A stretch of 64,000 nt of DNA from Granulicella sp. L60 (lineage in GTDB: Bacteria; Acidobacteriota; Terriglobia; Terriglobales; Acidobacteriaceae). This document shows positions 19,001-28,119 of the stretch, piece by piece (the first letter of the stretch is position 1; each line of letters opens with the position of its first letter). The stretch spans positions 571,783-635,782 of the forward strand of contig NZ_LMUR01000010.1 of assembly GCF_009765825.1 (NCBI RefSeq), given 5' to 3'. The notes under the pieces were generated by a model. That model did not search any database, was not told where the DNA came from, and saw only the letters and a list, made by a program, of their open reading frames with translations. The position numbers and the translations under genes were made by a program.

Positions 19001-20572
19001 CTATCGCTCTCCGGCCGGAGTGATTCTCCAAACCGTCATCCAGTTTTTCTGAGTCCAGACAACCTGATCCGGATTGAGCTGAAGCGTGCCTGCCGGAGCG
19101 CTGGGAACCCGAGAGTAGATGTCGGCGCTTGTAGCCTGCCACCAGCCTGCGCCAGCCGGGGTGCAGTGCAGCTCCACCGCAGAGAGAAAGAGCTGTTCGC
19201 AAAAGTCGTTTCGATCGGATTCGTTATAGGGGACAGGCGGCCCAATGAATCCGTCGATATGGTCTTCTGCGGCTATGGCGTTGATGCCCTTCGCTCCAAG
19301 GTCGTGTTGGAAGTTCACATCGCCCATCAGCCCATCCAGAGGGACGATCTCCAGATCCGTGTAGTAACCGAGCAGTCCCGGCTGATCGTAGGAGAACGCT
19401 CTGTGGATGCCGGCCTTCTTGAACACCGTCTCGTTGAACGAGGCTGGCGGTCCTCCGGCTGGCGCGCGATAGCATCGAATGTAGCTGAATCGCACCCAGC
19501 CAAATGCCAGGAGCACAACGATCACGCCCGCCACAGGCATGACAAGCCATTGCCTTTGGCTCATCACCACCGACCCTGCCCGTGCGAGCAGAACTGCAGC
19601 CAGAAGGATCCAGCTGGTGTAGTACCAGCTCCAGCGCGTCTCACTGGACATGCGCAGCACGATGTAGGCGGCATGGCAGAGTATGCCGAGAAAGAACGGC
19701 ACCTCCACCACGCGAAAGAACGTGTCCCGCTTCCGCAGCGCCACTACAAGAAGGCAGATGAAGATCACCGTCAGCGCAAACAAGGCAGTATGCGGCAGAT
19801 TTTGAGCCAGCGAGTGGGCTCTTGCGCTCTTACTCTTCAGCAGGCCGCTAATCGGCTGCAGTGTATGAAAGTTGATCCAGTTGGACGCAAGATATCCGCC
19901 CCAGAACAGCGCATAGATGGGCAGCATCATCAGCTGCAACCGGCGCCCGATGCGCCCGGCATCTCCCTTTAGCGCTATCCACACAGCCAGCCAGACGAAT
20001 CCGACGATAAATATATTGTCCAGCCGGCTCAGTACGGCGATCGTCGCGACGAGATTGAAGCGCAGCGCCGATCCTGTCGTCGGAGCCGGGATCATCTCGA
20101 ACGCCGTCAGCATCAGGAGCGCCAGAAGAAACGCGCTCAGCGCCCCCTCCGTGCCAAGCTGCGACAGGAAGCTGAATGGAATCAACAGCACAAACGCCAA
20201 GATCCACAGATCTCCGGCGACTCGCTTCGTCACCCGCCGGACTGTCCAGAGCATTAGCACATCCAGCAGCGTCACCACCACTGCAATGGCGTGCATCCCC
20301 GCCATCTTTGCGGGCACAACCTTATAGACAGCCGTGCAGATCAGCATCCACAGGGGGTGGTAACCGTTGGTGGGCATGATCGTGTTGAACGTGCTCCCCA
20401 TCCCCCGGGCGAAGTTCCAAGCCACCTGGAGATAGAAGTAGGTATCGTCCGCGAAGAGTTGGTCAGGCCTTAGGATGAAGACGCCGGCGTAGAGGACTAC
20501 AAATCCCGAAAAAATGACTGCAAGCCAGAGATTGCTTCGTCTCCCCAGGAAACCCGGCGAACTATCCTTCAT
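19001..20572 (-). CDS. GT-C-type membrane glycosyltransferase, third of three
   Basis: A 523-residue membrane protein whose first loop is LFADDTYFYLQVAWNFARG, the DD pair of the GT-C fold, followed by NGYHPLWMLI. The C-terminal soluble domain has YDQPGLLGYYTDLEIVPLDG, closely parallel to YDIGYLGYFTGANICDVAG in the protein at 15638, so the two are related. The start at ATG 20572 is preceded by GGAAGG; a GTG at 20581 is also possible. It converges on the second glycosyltransferase with only 36 bp between stop codons. Confidence 0.7.
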   Translation of the reverse strand: MKDSSPGFLGRRSNLWLAVIFSGFVVLYAGVFILRPDQLFADDTYFYLQVAWNFARGMGSTFNTIMPTNGYHPLWMLICTAVYKVVPAKMAGMHAIAVVVTLLDVLMLWTVRRVTKRVAGDLWILAFVLLIPFSFLSQLGTEGALSAFLLALLMLTAFEMIPAPTTGSALRFNLVATIAVLSRLDNIFIVGFVWLAVWIALKGDAGRIGRRLQLMMLPIYALFWGGYLASNWINFHTLQPISGLLKSKSARAHSLAQNLPHTALFALTVIFICLLVVALRKRDTFFRVVEVPFFLGILCHAAYIVLRMSSETRWSWYYTSWILLAAVLLARAGSVVMSQRQWLVMPVAGVIVVLLAFGWVRFSYIRCYRAPAGGPPASFNETVFKKAGIHRAFSYDQPGLLGYYTDLEIVPLDGLMGDVNFQHDLGAKGINAIAAEDHIDGFIGPPVPYNESDRNDFCEQLFLSAVELHCTPAGAGWWQATSADIYSRVPSAPAGTLQLNPDQVVWTQKNWMTVWRITPAGER

Positions 20573-21003
20573 CAAACCCACCTTCCACCCTGTTTAGATC
20601 ACAGATCGTATATGTCACAGATCGATGGGCAAATCGTATCAGATCGTCGTTGACTTCCCCTCGAACTGCCATTATCCTTAAATCTCGCGCAGTCTCGCGT
20701 CTGTACGCCTGTGTCTTTATTGTTCCCAGGAGAGGTACGGTCCCGAGGCATCCGTGGTGGATCCACTGGGGAGCAGCTTTCCATACAGCCGCCCCTGAAG
20801 CACCCATCCCATAGGTTTTGTGCGTAGTCCAGGTCATGCGGTCGTCTCCGCGCGTTTGGAAGGGGGAAGTCTCCTTTTCATCGCCAATCCGCTTTGTCTG
20901 GAGCAATAGAAATTCAGATCGTTCACGAACTATCAACCGGCACCATCTTCTTCATGCACCACGCCGAACACTGAAGACGGCAGAATCAGGGAGTATCTCA
21001 ACG
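20573..21003 (+). other. Gene-free region upstream of rplM
   Basis: About 430 bp between the divergent glycosyltransferase and rplM. It holds a direct repeat TCACAGATCG at 20599-20608 and 20615-20624, close to the glycosyltransferase start. Open frames across it have no family resemblance. The promoter and leader of rplM-rpsI must lie here, but I could not fix a promoter by eye. Confidence 0.5.
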
Positions 21004-21516
21004 ATGTCCACTACTATTCCGAGCGGCAAAGATATTAAGCGTAAGTGGTTTGTGCTCGACGCCAGCGGCAAGACCCTCGGCCGTCTCGCCACGCAGGCCG
21101 CCTCCGTCCTTGCAGGCAAGCTCAACCCCCTCTACACCCCCTACATCGACATGGGCGATCACGTTGTGATCATCAACGCCGAAAAGATCGTGCTGACCGG
21201 CCTCAAGTCTGACCAGAAGCTCTATCGCCGCTACACCGGCTTTCCCGGTGGTCTCCGCGAAGAGTCCTTCATCAAGCTTCTCGCCCGTCGCCCCGAAGCC
21301 ATCGTCGAGCAGGCCGTCAAGGGCATGCTTCCCAAGAACAAGATGGGCCGCCAGATGGCCACCAAGCTCAAGGTCTACAAGGGCGCACAGCATCCGCACA
21401 TCGCGCAGCAGCCTGTAGCCATGGACTTCCATGCCTCCAACGCACCCAAGATCAGCGAGACCAGCAAGTCCAAGGTGATGATGCCGACCCACCAGGCACA
21501 CGCACTCGAAGGCTAA
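21004..21516 (+). CDS. rplM: 50S ribosomal protein L13
   Basis: 170 residues, longer than the usual 142-148 because of a C-terminal tail. Recognised by [40 protein letters not shown], and [24 protein letters not shown]. The open frame extends upstream to 20818, but ATG 21004 with GGGAG about ten bases before it is the proper start. It is followed 78 bp later by rpsI, the usual L13-S9 operon. Confidence 0.97.
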   Translation: MSTTIPSGKDIKRKWFVLDASGKTLGRLATQAASVLAGKLNPLYTPYIDMGDHVVIINAEKIVLTGLKSDQKLYRRYTGFPGGLREESFIKLLARRPEAIVEQAVKGMLPKNKMGRQMATKLKVYKGAQHPHIAQQPVAMDFHASNAPKISETSKSKVMMPTHQAHALEG

Positions 21517-21594
21517 GCGTCCCCCTCCTGCTCTGCGGGAGATAACGAAGAATGGGGCGTCAGCCCCCGGGTTTTATCAAGTTCAAGGAGCACC

Positions 21595-21990
21595 ATGGCA
21601 GATCTGATTCAGTACTACGGAACCGGCCGTCGCAAGTCCTCCATCGCACGCGTCTTCCTGCGTCCGGGCAGCGGCAAATTCACCGTCAACAAAAAAGAGT
21701 GTGACGTCTACTTCGTCACCGCACAGCAGCGCGCCGCCGCCAAGCGGTCGCTCGGCATCGCCGACATCGGCGAGACCTTCGACGTCATCACCACCGTAAA
21801 GGGTGGAGGCGTTATGGGCCAGGCCGACGCAGTCAAGCTCGGCATCGCACGCGCGCTCATGGTATTCAACCCCGAGCTCCGCAAGGCGCTCAAGGCAGAA
21901 GGCCTCGTTACCCGCGACTCGCGTGGTAAAGAGCGTAAGAAGTACGGCCAGAAGGGCGCTCGCGCTCGCTTCCAGTTCTCCAAGCGATAG
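21595..21990 (+). CDS. rpsI: 30S ribosomal protein S9
   Basis: 131 residues, normal length. Starts with [19 protein letters not shown] and ends in the basic tail [17 protein letters not shown], whose last residues reach the ribosomal P-site tRNA in this family. AAGGAG lies four bases before ATG 21595. Second gene of the rplM-rpsI unit. Confidence 0.98.
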   Translation: MADLIQYYGTGRRKSSIARVFLRPGSGKFTVNKKECDVYFVTAQQRAAAKRSLGIADIGETFDVITTVKGGGVMGQADAVKLGIARALMVFNPELRKALKAEGLVTRDSRGKERKKYGQKGARARFQFSKR

Positions 21991-21999
21991 AAAGCTCTT

Positions 22000-22017
22000 C
22001 AGCAGATTTCTCTGCTG
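22000..22017 (+). terminator. Likely rplM-rpsI terminator
   Basis: A 7-bp stem (CAGCAGA with TCTGCTG) and TTTC loop sit ten bases after rpsI and are followed by TTGCTTTTCTCTC. Short but well placed. Confidence 0.6.
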
Positions 22018-22057
22018 TTGCTTTTCTCTCCTTCGAGACAAGGCCCGCACAGTTTGA

Positions 22058-22088
22058 ATGGGTGTCGGATGATGATTCCGGCACCCAT
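22058..22088 (+). promoter_or_regulatory. Leader hairpin upstream of rpsB
   Basis: An 11-bp stem (ATGGGTGTCGG with CCGGCACCCAT, one G-T pair, 9-nt loop) lies in the 237-bp space between rpsI and rpsB, about 140 bases before the rpsB start. Ribosomal protein S2 genes are often controlled through leader RNA, so this is a candidate regulatory element. I cannot match it to a described S2 leader. Confidence 0.4.
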
Positions 22089-22227
22089 CGCATCACCCTC
22101 ATGGGTATCCGCCAACGCGGCTGTTGCATGAGGCTAGGAGTCAAATCTCCCGAGCCTGTCTCGTCAGGCGGAGGATCAATCCAGGCACCGGCACCACGGT
22201 TCCGGCTGTCTTCACTAAGGAGCTACA

Positions 22228-23166
22228 TTGGCAAATATCACAATGAAAGAACTGCTCGAAGCTGGCGTTCACTTTGGGCATCAGACCAAGCGCTGGAACC
22301 CCAAGATGAAGGAGTACATCTTCGGCGAGCGTAACGGCATTTACATCATCGACCTTCAGAAGACCCTCAAGATGTTCAAAGAGGCTTCCAAGTTCGTCAC
22401 CGATCTCACCTCCACCGGTAAGCTCGTCCTCTTTGTCGGCACCAAGCGCCAGGCACAGGACGCCATTGCCGAAGAGGCCACCCGCGCCGGCATGCCTTAC
22501 ATCAACAGCCGCTGGCTCGGCGGTCTCCTGACCAACTGGGTCACCGTGCAGAAGTCCGTCAAGCGCCTCGCCGAACTGGACGACATGTCCACCGACGGCC
22601 GCTACGAGCTGCTCACCAAGAAGGAAGTCATCAAGCTCGAGCGCGAGCGGAAGCACCTCTCGACCAATCTCTCGGGTATCAAAGCCATGAAGCGTCTTCC
22701 CGACGCCATCTTCGTCGTTGACTCCAACAACGAAGCCATCGCCGTCGCAGAAGCCCGCAAGCTCGGCATCCCGGTCGTCGCGGTCGTCGATACCAACTGC
22801 GACCCGACTGTGGTTGACTATGTGATCCCCGGCAACGACGACGCCCTCCGCGCCATCCGCCTCTTCACCACGAAGATCGCTGATTCGGCCTACGAAGGCG
22901 TCCAGATGGTCTCCGAGAAGGCGTTCGCGACCGAGTCTTCTGACGTTCAGCCTCTCGAAGTCTCCCCCGAGCACATCGGCGAAGACGGCGAGACTGTCGC
23001 CTCCGACCTCGAAGTCCACGAGTCCGCCGGCATCGCCGAAGCCTCCACCGAAGACGACGAGACGGTCGACCTCGAAGCGGTCCTCGGCGGCAACATCCGC
23101 AAGGCTCCGGCTGCAAGCGAGCCCGACACCGAGACCGAAGCTATCTCCGCCCAGGCCGCCGTCTAG
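22228..23166 (+). CDS. rpsB: 30S ribosomal protein S2
   Basis: 312 residues. The core matches S2: [51 protein letters not shown], and the segment [20 protein letters not shown]. It starts at TTG 22228 with AAGGAG five bases upstream. The last 80 or so residues form an acidic, low-complexity tail (rich in E, D, S, A) beyond the 230-240 residues of most S2 proteins. Followed 132 bp later by tsf, the standard partner. Confidence 0.97.
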   Translation: MANITMKELLEAGVHFGHQTKRWNPKMKEYIFGERNGIYIIDLQKTLKMFKEASKFVTDLTSTGKLVLFVGTKRQAQDAIAEEATRAGMPYINSRWLGGLLTNWVTVQKSVKRLAELDDMSTDGRYELLTKKEVIKLERERKHLSTNLSGIKAMKRLPDAIFVVDSNNEAIAVAEARKLGIPVVAVVDTNCDPTVVDYVIPGNDDALRAIRLFTTKIADSAYEGVQMVSEKAFATESSDVQPLEVSPEHIGEDGETVASDLEVHESAGIAEASTEDDETVDLEAVLGGNIRKAPAASEPDTETEAISAQAAV

Positions 23167-23193
23167 CTCAGGCCACGAACACCCACTCTGAGG

Positions 23194-23233
23194 GAGCGTG
23201 GCTGCCCGCGAAAGCGAATTCGGCGCCACGCTC
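23194..23233 (+). terminator. Hairpin between rpsB and tsf
   Basis: A 9-bp stem (GAGCGTGGC with GCCACGCTC) encloses a 22-nt loop and is followed by TTTCTGC. It may act as an attenuator that lowers tsf transcription relative to rpsB, or as an RNA-processing site. Confidence 0.5.
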
Positions 23234-23298
23234 TTTCTGCGTCAACGACCCAGTAACACTCACGCTGCATCATCAGCAAAAGGATTGCGAACACACCC

Positions 23299-23958
23299 AT
23301 GAGCGAAACCCAGGTAAAGATCGACGCAAAACTCGTCAAGGAACTCCGCGAAAAGTCCGGCGCCCCCATGGGCGACTGCCTCAAGGCCCTCCAGGAAGCC
23401 AAGGGCGATATGGAAGACGCCTTCGTCGTCCTGCGCAAGCGCGGCATGGCGTCGGCTGCCAAGAAGGCCAGCCGCACCACCAATGAAGGCGCTGTTGGCA
23501 CCTACATCCACGCAGGCGGCAAGATCGGCGTTCTGCTCGAGCTCAACTGCGAGTCCGACTTCGTCGCTCGCACCGAAGACTTCCAGGAGCTGCTCCGCGA
23601 TGTGGCTATGCACATCGCCGCAGTAGATCCTCGCTTCGTCAGCCGCGAGGATGTCACCGAAGCCGACCTCGAGCGCGAGAAGGACGTCTACCGCGCCCAG
23701 GCTGCAGCCTCCGGCAAGCCCGCGAACATCGTAGAGAAGATGCTCGAAGGTAAGCTCGCCAAGTTCTACGAAGAGTTCTGCCTCCTCGACCAGCCCTTCA
23801 TCAAGGAGTCCACGCAGACCATCGCGCAGCTCATCGCCACCAAGGTCGCCAAGCTCGGCGAAAACATCAGCGTTCGCCGCTTCGCCCGTTTCAAGGTCGG
23901 CGCTCCCGACTGGACCGTAGCCCAGACCAAGGCAGCGACAGAAGAAGCCTCCGCCTAA
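23299..23958 (+). CDS. tsf: Elongation factor Ts
   Basis: Nucleotide exchange factor for EF-Tu. 219 residues, of the shorter class like that of Thermus (E. coli has about 280). Visible parts are the N-terminal UBA-like domain (VKELREKSGAPMGDCLKALQ), the TDFVAR-type motif in NCESDFVARTEDFQEL, and VEKMLEGKLAKFYEEFCLLDQPF. The ribosome binding site is poor: the nearest AAGGA is about 16 bases before ATG 23299, so translation may be weak or coupled. Confidence 0.96.
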   Translation: MSETQVKIDAKLVKELREKSGAPMGDCLKALQEAKGDMEDAFVVLRKRGMASAAKKASRTTNEGAVGTYIHAGGKIGVLLELNCESDFVARTEDFQELLRDVAMHIAAVDPRFVSREDVTEADLEREKDVYRAQAAASGKPANIVEKMLEGKLAKFYEEFCLLDQPFIKESTQTIAQLIATKVAKLGENISVRRFARFKVGAPDWTVAQTKAATEEASA

Positions 23959-23977
23959 CCGGTAATTACTCCAAAAA

Positions 23978-24012
23978 CACGAAAGCCCGAGCCACCGGCC
24001 CGGGCTTTCGTG
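23978..24012 (+). terminator. tsf terminator
   Basis: A perfect 12-bp stem (CACGAAAGCCCG with CGGGCTTTCGTG) with an inner GCC/GGC pairing, 20 bases after the tsf stop codon. The T residues are within the stem's right arm rather than after it. Confidence 0.85.
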
Positions 24013-24033
24013 CGCATGAAGCCCACTTTCATT

Positions 24034-24126
24034 CGACCAACGGGAGGACCCTCACCCCCCGTTCCGGCAAAAGAAAAAAAGCCAGGGAATGGCCGCCCTC
24101 CGCGCAGGAGGCCCGTCTGGCAGGAC
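24034..24126 (-). repeat. Dispersed repeat family 2, degenerate copy
   Basis: Read on the minus strand this starts with GTCCTGCCAGACGGGCC and ends with CCTCCCGTTGGTCG, the two ends of the repeat units at 42794 and 48683 (there GTCCTGCCGGACGGGCC and CCTCCCGTCGGTCG or CCTCCCGTTAGTCG). The middle is more divergent, with a run of seven T residues. It lies in the 379-bp gap between tsf and pyrH, which otherwise holds only the tsf terminator. Confidence 0.55.
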
Positions 24127-24337
24127 CGCGTCGGTTATAAGTTCGCGTCAGTTGACAAAACCAGCTCTCCGGCGCATCCCGCATAAATGCGCCTGCTATC
24201 CGCTCCTAACACAAGTCCAAAGCTAAGTCTCGTTTCCTGAAGACTTTGCACCATATCGACGGGGTGGGGAGTACCGCGCGACAGCTCCTCGTGCCCCTCC
24301 GTCGTTTGCCCTGCTCCGTGCGATACTAAAAACTGAC

Positions 24338-25042
24338 ATGTACAAAAGAGTCCTCCTCAAGCTCTCCGGAGAAGCCCTGGCTGCAGGCCGCGGCTTCGGT
24401 ATCGACGCCATCTTCATTCACAAAGTAGCCGCAGAGATCGCCGCCGTTCATGCCCTGGGCTGCGAGATCGGCATCGTCGTCGGCGGAGGTAACTTCTTCC
24501 GCGGCGTGGCCCAGCAGGCCATCGACATGGACCGCGTCGCCGCCGATCACATGGGCATGCTGTCTACGGTCATCAACGCGATCGCTCTCCAGGACGCCAT
24601 CGAAAAGCTCGGCCTCTTCTGCCGCGTCATGTCCGCCATCGAGATGCACCAGGTCGCCGAGCCGTATATTCGCCGCCGCGCCATGCGCCACCTCGAGAAG
24701 GGCCGTATCGTCATCTTCGCCGCCGGTACCGGCAACCCGTTCTTCTCCACCGACACCGCTGCCAGCCTCCGCGCCATGGAGATCAAGGCCGATATCCTCC
24801 TCAAGGCGACCTCCGTTGATGGCATCTACACCGCCGACCCCAAACTCGATCCCGAGGCCACCAAGCTGCCCCAGATCACTTATAACGACATCATGCGCCT
24901 CAACCTGCGCGTGATGGACCAGACGGCCGTCTCCCTCTGCCGCGATAACAATATGCCCATGATGGTCTTCAGTATGCGCGAGCAGGGAAACATCGTTCGC
25001 GTCGTCAGCGGCGAAAAGATAGGCTCGCTCGTCACCGCCTGA
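24338..25042 (+). CDS. pyrH: UMP kinase
   Basis: Phosphorylates UMP to UDP with ATP, first step from UMP to all other pyrimidine nucleotides. 234 residues, full length. Starts [13 protein letters not shown], then [14 protein letters not shown] (nucleotide loop), [17 protein letters not shown], and [20 protein letters not shown] (UMP binding), and [15 protein letters not shown]. Stands downstream of rpsB-tsf as in most bacteria; frr would often follow but does not here. The ribosome binding site is weak. Confidence 0.97.
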   Translation: MYKRVLLKLSGEALAAGRGFGIDAIFIHKVAAEIAAVHALGCEIGIVVGGGNFFRGVAQQAIDMDRVAADHMGMLSTVINAIALQDAIEKLGLFCRVMSAIEMHQVAEPYIRRRAMRHLEKGRIVIFAAGTGNPFFSTDTAASLRAMEIKADILLKATSVDGIYTADPKLDPEATKLPQITYNDIMRLNLRVMDQTAVSLCRDNNMPMMVFSMREQGNIVRVVSGEKIGSLVTA

Positions 25043-25200
25043 TGCGTTTGCTCTCCCTTTGCAAGGCGTCTTCGGTTCGCGCCCGTCAGAAACTGCGCAT
25101 AAAAAGCCATCTATCTCAGGTTAAGACACGTCAAATCTTCTGAAACAGCGTTAGAACAGTTGCACACTCTTTTGCATCCCGCACAGGCAGGAAGAACCTT

Positions 25201-26382
25201 GTGAACATCGGCACTCTCGAACCGGAGATCGCGCAGCATCCAGCCCCGGCTGCAAAGCCCGCGGAGATCTCCACTCGTAAGCCGCCGTTGCCCGCGCTTA
25301 CCGGGATACGAACCCTGCTGGCACTTGCGATCATCCTGTTTCACTTCACCCCGCCACACCTCGGGATACTCTATCCCTTCATCGATAACGGGTACGTCTT
25401 TGTCGGCGCCTTCTTTATCATCTCGGGCTACGTGCTCACCTATAACTACGCCGACCGCGCCAAAACTCTGGTCAAACGCGAGTTCTGGCTCGCTCGGTTT
25501 TCCCGGCTCTATCCCGTCTATCTTCTCGTCCTGGTGCTCTCCTTTCGCATGGTGCAGGAGGAGTGGCACGCTCGATCCCACTTCGAGTTTTGGCAGGGAA
25601 TGATCCTCACGCCATTGGTTCTCCAAGGCTGGAGCCCATCCGTTGCGACCTTCTGGAACACCGTGGCCTGGACGCTATCGAGCGAGATCGTCCTTTACGC
25701 GGCTTTTCCCTGGGTCATTCGAGCGCCGTGGCCAAAGAAGCCGTTGAACCTGATACTTCTTCTCTTCATCTTCTGGGCCATCGGTCTTATTCCTCACTCG
25801 CTCTACCTTTGGATCAACCCAGACCACATCGTCGGGCCTGTGGATCGCTATAGCTCCACGCAACTTATCCGTTTCCTGAAGTACACGCCGCTCCCCTACG
25901 TGTGCACCTTCCTGGCCGGCGTGACCCTGGGTAAACTTCAACTTGCCATCACCCTCACACCGCGTCAGCGAGCTGTTCTCTGTGCCATTAGCCTTGTTGC
26001 CGTCGGTATCTTCTTCTACACCCAAGTCAACCGTACGCCATACCTTCTCATGCATGGTGGGCTTCTGACGCCTATCTTCGCCGCGCTTGTGCTTGGTCTC
26101 AGCGGACCGCACCCGATCTCCGCACTGTTTTCCTGGCGTCCTCTTCTTCTGGTGGGAGAGAGTAGCTACTGCCTATATCTTCTTCACTTTAACGTCTTCC
26201 AGCTCATCCACATCTACCATGTGCCGGAGCGCCTTCATCTTCTGGCCTTTGACCCCTGGCTCTCCTACGCGATTTTGATCGTGCTGTCGCTTGCTGTCTT
26301 TCATTTCGTGGAGACGCCCGCCCGCAAGGCCATCCTTCGCCGTTTCTCGAACAAGCACCGCACGCTCCTTCCCACCTCCTAA
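25201..26382 (+). CDS. Acyltransferase 3 family membrane protein
   Basis: A 393-residue polytopic acyltransferase with a proline/alanine-rich cytosolic start and about ten helices. Hallmarks are ALTGIRTLLALAIILFHFTP, with the conserved R and H, FFIISGYVLTYNY, and FWNTVAWTLSSEIVLYAAFP. It probably acylates a surface sugar. The start is GTG 25201 with GGAAG upstream. It differs in sequence from the one at 11596 and belongs to another subgroup. Confidence 0.88.
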   Translation: MNIGTLEPEIAQHPAPAAKPAEISTRKPPLPALTGIRTLLALAIILFHFTPPHLGILYPFIDNGYVFVGAFFIISGYVLTYNYADRAKTLVKREFWLARFSRLYPVYLLVLVLSFRMVQEEWHARSHFEFWQGMILTPLVLQGWSPSVATFWNTVAWTLSSEIVLYAAFPWVIRAPWPKKPLNLILLLFIFWAIGLIPHSLYLWINPDHIVGPVDRYSSTQLIRFLKYTPLPYVCTFLAGVTLGKLQLAITLTPRQRAVLCAISLVAVGIFFYTQVNRTPYLLMHGGLLTPIFAALVLGLSGPHPISALFSWRPLLLVGESSYCLYLLHFNVFQLIHIYHVPERLHLLAFDPWLSYAILIVLSLAVFHFVETPARKAILRRFSNKHRTLLPTS

Positions 26383-26647
26383 GCAAGAGAAGTGTTCCTC
26401 GTTTCTGTGTCTCTTTCTCTGAGGCATCTCCAACGCTTGTCTGGTGTTTGTGGCTTACTCTCTCAACTGGCCTGGTTCAACCTTCATCCTACCGGGCGAA
26501 TAGCTGAAGATGAAGGTGTGATGATCTTCGTTTGTAGAAGGCGCAGAGATAGGCTGAGTAGCTGCGAAGCTGATCGTGTATGGCTTCGTACACCGCCTTG
26601 CTCAGCAAAAGCATTGATCGATCAGCGGGTAAAACTTTGTTCCGCAG

Positions 26648-26685
26648 GCAGCAAAAAGTCCCGCGAAAGCGGGACTTTTTGCTGC
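26648..26685. terminator. Bidirectional terminator
   Basis: A perfect 17-bp stem with a GAAA tetraloop; each arm carries a run of five A or T, so it works in both directions. It sits in the 320-bp gap between the convergent acyltransferase and beta-propeller genes, much nearer to the latter. The rest of the gap holds nothing I can name. Confidence 0.9.
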
Positions 26686-26702
26686 AATCAGAGTGACTAG
26701 TT

Positions 26703-28013
26703 TTAGGGATTGATGATCTGTGTCGGGTGCGATCCATTCGCAACGGCCACAGCACAGGTTGGCAATGGAGAAGAGGGGAACGGAGTGTTTTGGATCGACC
26801 CTAATCCACCATTGTTCGGGTTGAGTTTCATCGCCGAAACATCGCTTGCCAGGTTGTTTGGGGCGTATGCGTAGATACCTAGTGCCGGCTCGATCGTAAT
26901 GCACATCGGTCCCGTACCTACTGCCGTCGAAGTCGATCCAATCGATCCAACCGCTGTGCCGGTAGCGGTGTCAATCGTGTAAGCGCCTACAGTCCCGGAA
27001 GAGTAGTTTGCAACATAGAGGAATTTACCACGAGGATCGACCGTCACTGCCACCGGAAACTGCCCTGTGGCAAAGGGTGAATTCAACATAGGCGACAGGG
27101 AACCATTGTTCGCGACGGTGTTGCCATAGAGTTGATTCGTTGCCTGATCGGTGATGTACACAAACCGTGCCGACGGATCTTCTGCGATGGCGCTTGGAGT
27201 TGTTCCGGCGTTATAACCCATTGCTAGCGTCTTGCCGGAAGCATCGGTTGTAATCGTTGTGCCCGGTGTAGGTGTCAGGGTGCCATTCGCTTCGTTTTGG
27301 GAGAATCCGAGCACTATGCCATTCGGGATATCCTGATCCAGCACGTAGACGAAGGAGGTCAGATTGCCAGTACCGCCGTTATTGGCGAACGTGCAGGTCG
27401 GATTCGCACTGTTGATGGGGCTCGGCGCTCCGCATTGTGGACGGCTTACTACAACGCCCACCGGATTGTTTCCGACATTCTGTGTAAGAGGAGTGCCCAG
27501 GGTTCCGTCAGAGTTGACTGGAAAGATGGTCACGCCGCCAGGTCCGGGGGCAGCGGGGGAGTACAACTGCTGCCCACCCGGGCCAACCTGATACTGGAAG
27601 GGCACGTATAGGAACGCGCCCGCAGCATCGATCGCAATCGATGTCGGAAAGCTGCCGGTCACGTTATACGTGTTCTGCAGATAGATCTTCCCATCCGTTC
27701 CGATGGAGTACTCGCCGATGGTCGAGTCGTCGTGATTGACGACATACAGGTTCAACCCGTTAGGCGAAGCTACCAGGGTGACCGGCTTTCGGCCCGCCTG
27801 AATCGGTGAGTCCGCTAACGGTGTCAGCGAACCAATCTGGAAGTCCACCGCATACGCGCTCACACCGCCGTTCGGCGAGGAGGTGGTGAGCGGCTGCGAC
27901 GTGGTGACATACACATACGCCAGTACATAGTCGCGGCTGCACGCCGTTACGCTGACTAACGCCAAAGACAACATCGAGGCCAATGTTCCGCGGCCCATCT
28001 TATTCCACTTCAT
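26703..28013 (-). CDS. Beta-propeller lipoprotein, lactonase-like (paralog 1)
   Basis: A 436-residue exported protein. The signal peptide ends in SVTAC, a lipobox. The mature part consists of repeated blades such as RKPVTLVASPNGLNLYVVNH, FPTSIAIDAAGAFLYVPF, PSAIAEDPSARFVYITDQ and FPVAVTVDPRGKFLYVANY, typical of the seven-bladed YncE/6-phosphogluconolactonase fold. In acidobacteria such exported forms are many and their function is unknown; they probably bind rather than hydrolyse lactones. The start at ATG 28013 has AGG just upstream; the longer TTG start at 28034 is less likely. Related to the next gene. Confidence 0.8.
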   Translation of the reverse strand: MKWNKMGRGTLASMLSLALVSVTACSRDYVLAYVYVTTSQPLTTSSPNGGVSAYAVDFQIGSLTPLADSPIQAGRKPVTLVASPNGLNLYVVNHDDSTIGEYSIGTDGKIYLQNTYNVTGSFPTSIAIDAAGAFLYVPFQYQVGPGGQQLYSPAAPGPGGVTIFPVNSDGTLGTPLTQNVGNNPVGVVVSRPQCGAPSPINSANPTCTFANNGGTGNLTSFVYVLDQDIPNGIVLGFSQNEANGTLTPTPGTTITTDASGKTLAMGYNAGTTPSAIAEDPSARFVYITDQATNQLYGNTVANNGSLSPMLNSPFATGQFPVAVTVDPRGKFLYVANYSSGTVGAYTIDTATGTAVGSIGSTSTAVGTGPMCITIEPALGIYAYAPNNLASDVSAMKLNPNNGGLGSIQNTPFPSSPLPTCAVAVANGSHPTQIINP

Positions 28014-28119
28014 GCTTACCTGACTCCGGGGCAAATCGTTTCCGCCCGCTACTACTGTCCCGATACTCAGAATTCATACAGACATTCTGCCCTGGTTCTC
28101 CAGCTGCTTTGCAAGCCAG

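Noticed and set aside
20562-20936. Minus-strand open frame of 124 codons before rplM
   Set aside because: Overlaps the start of the glycosyltransferase in another frame and has no conserved pattern.
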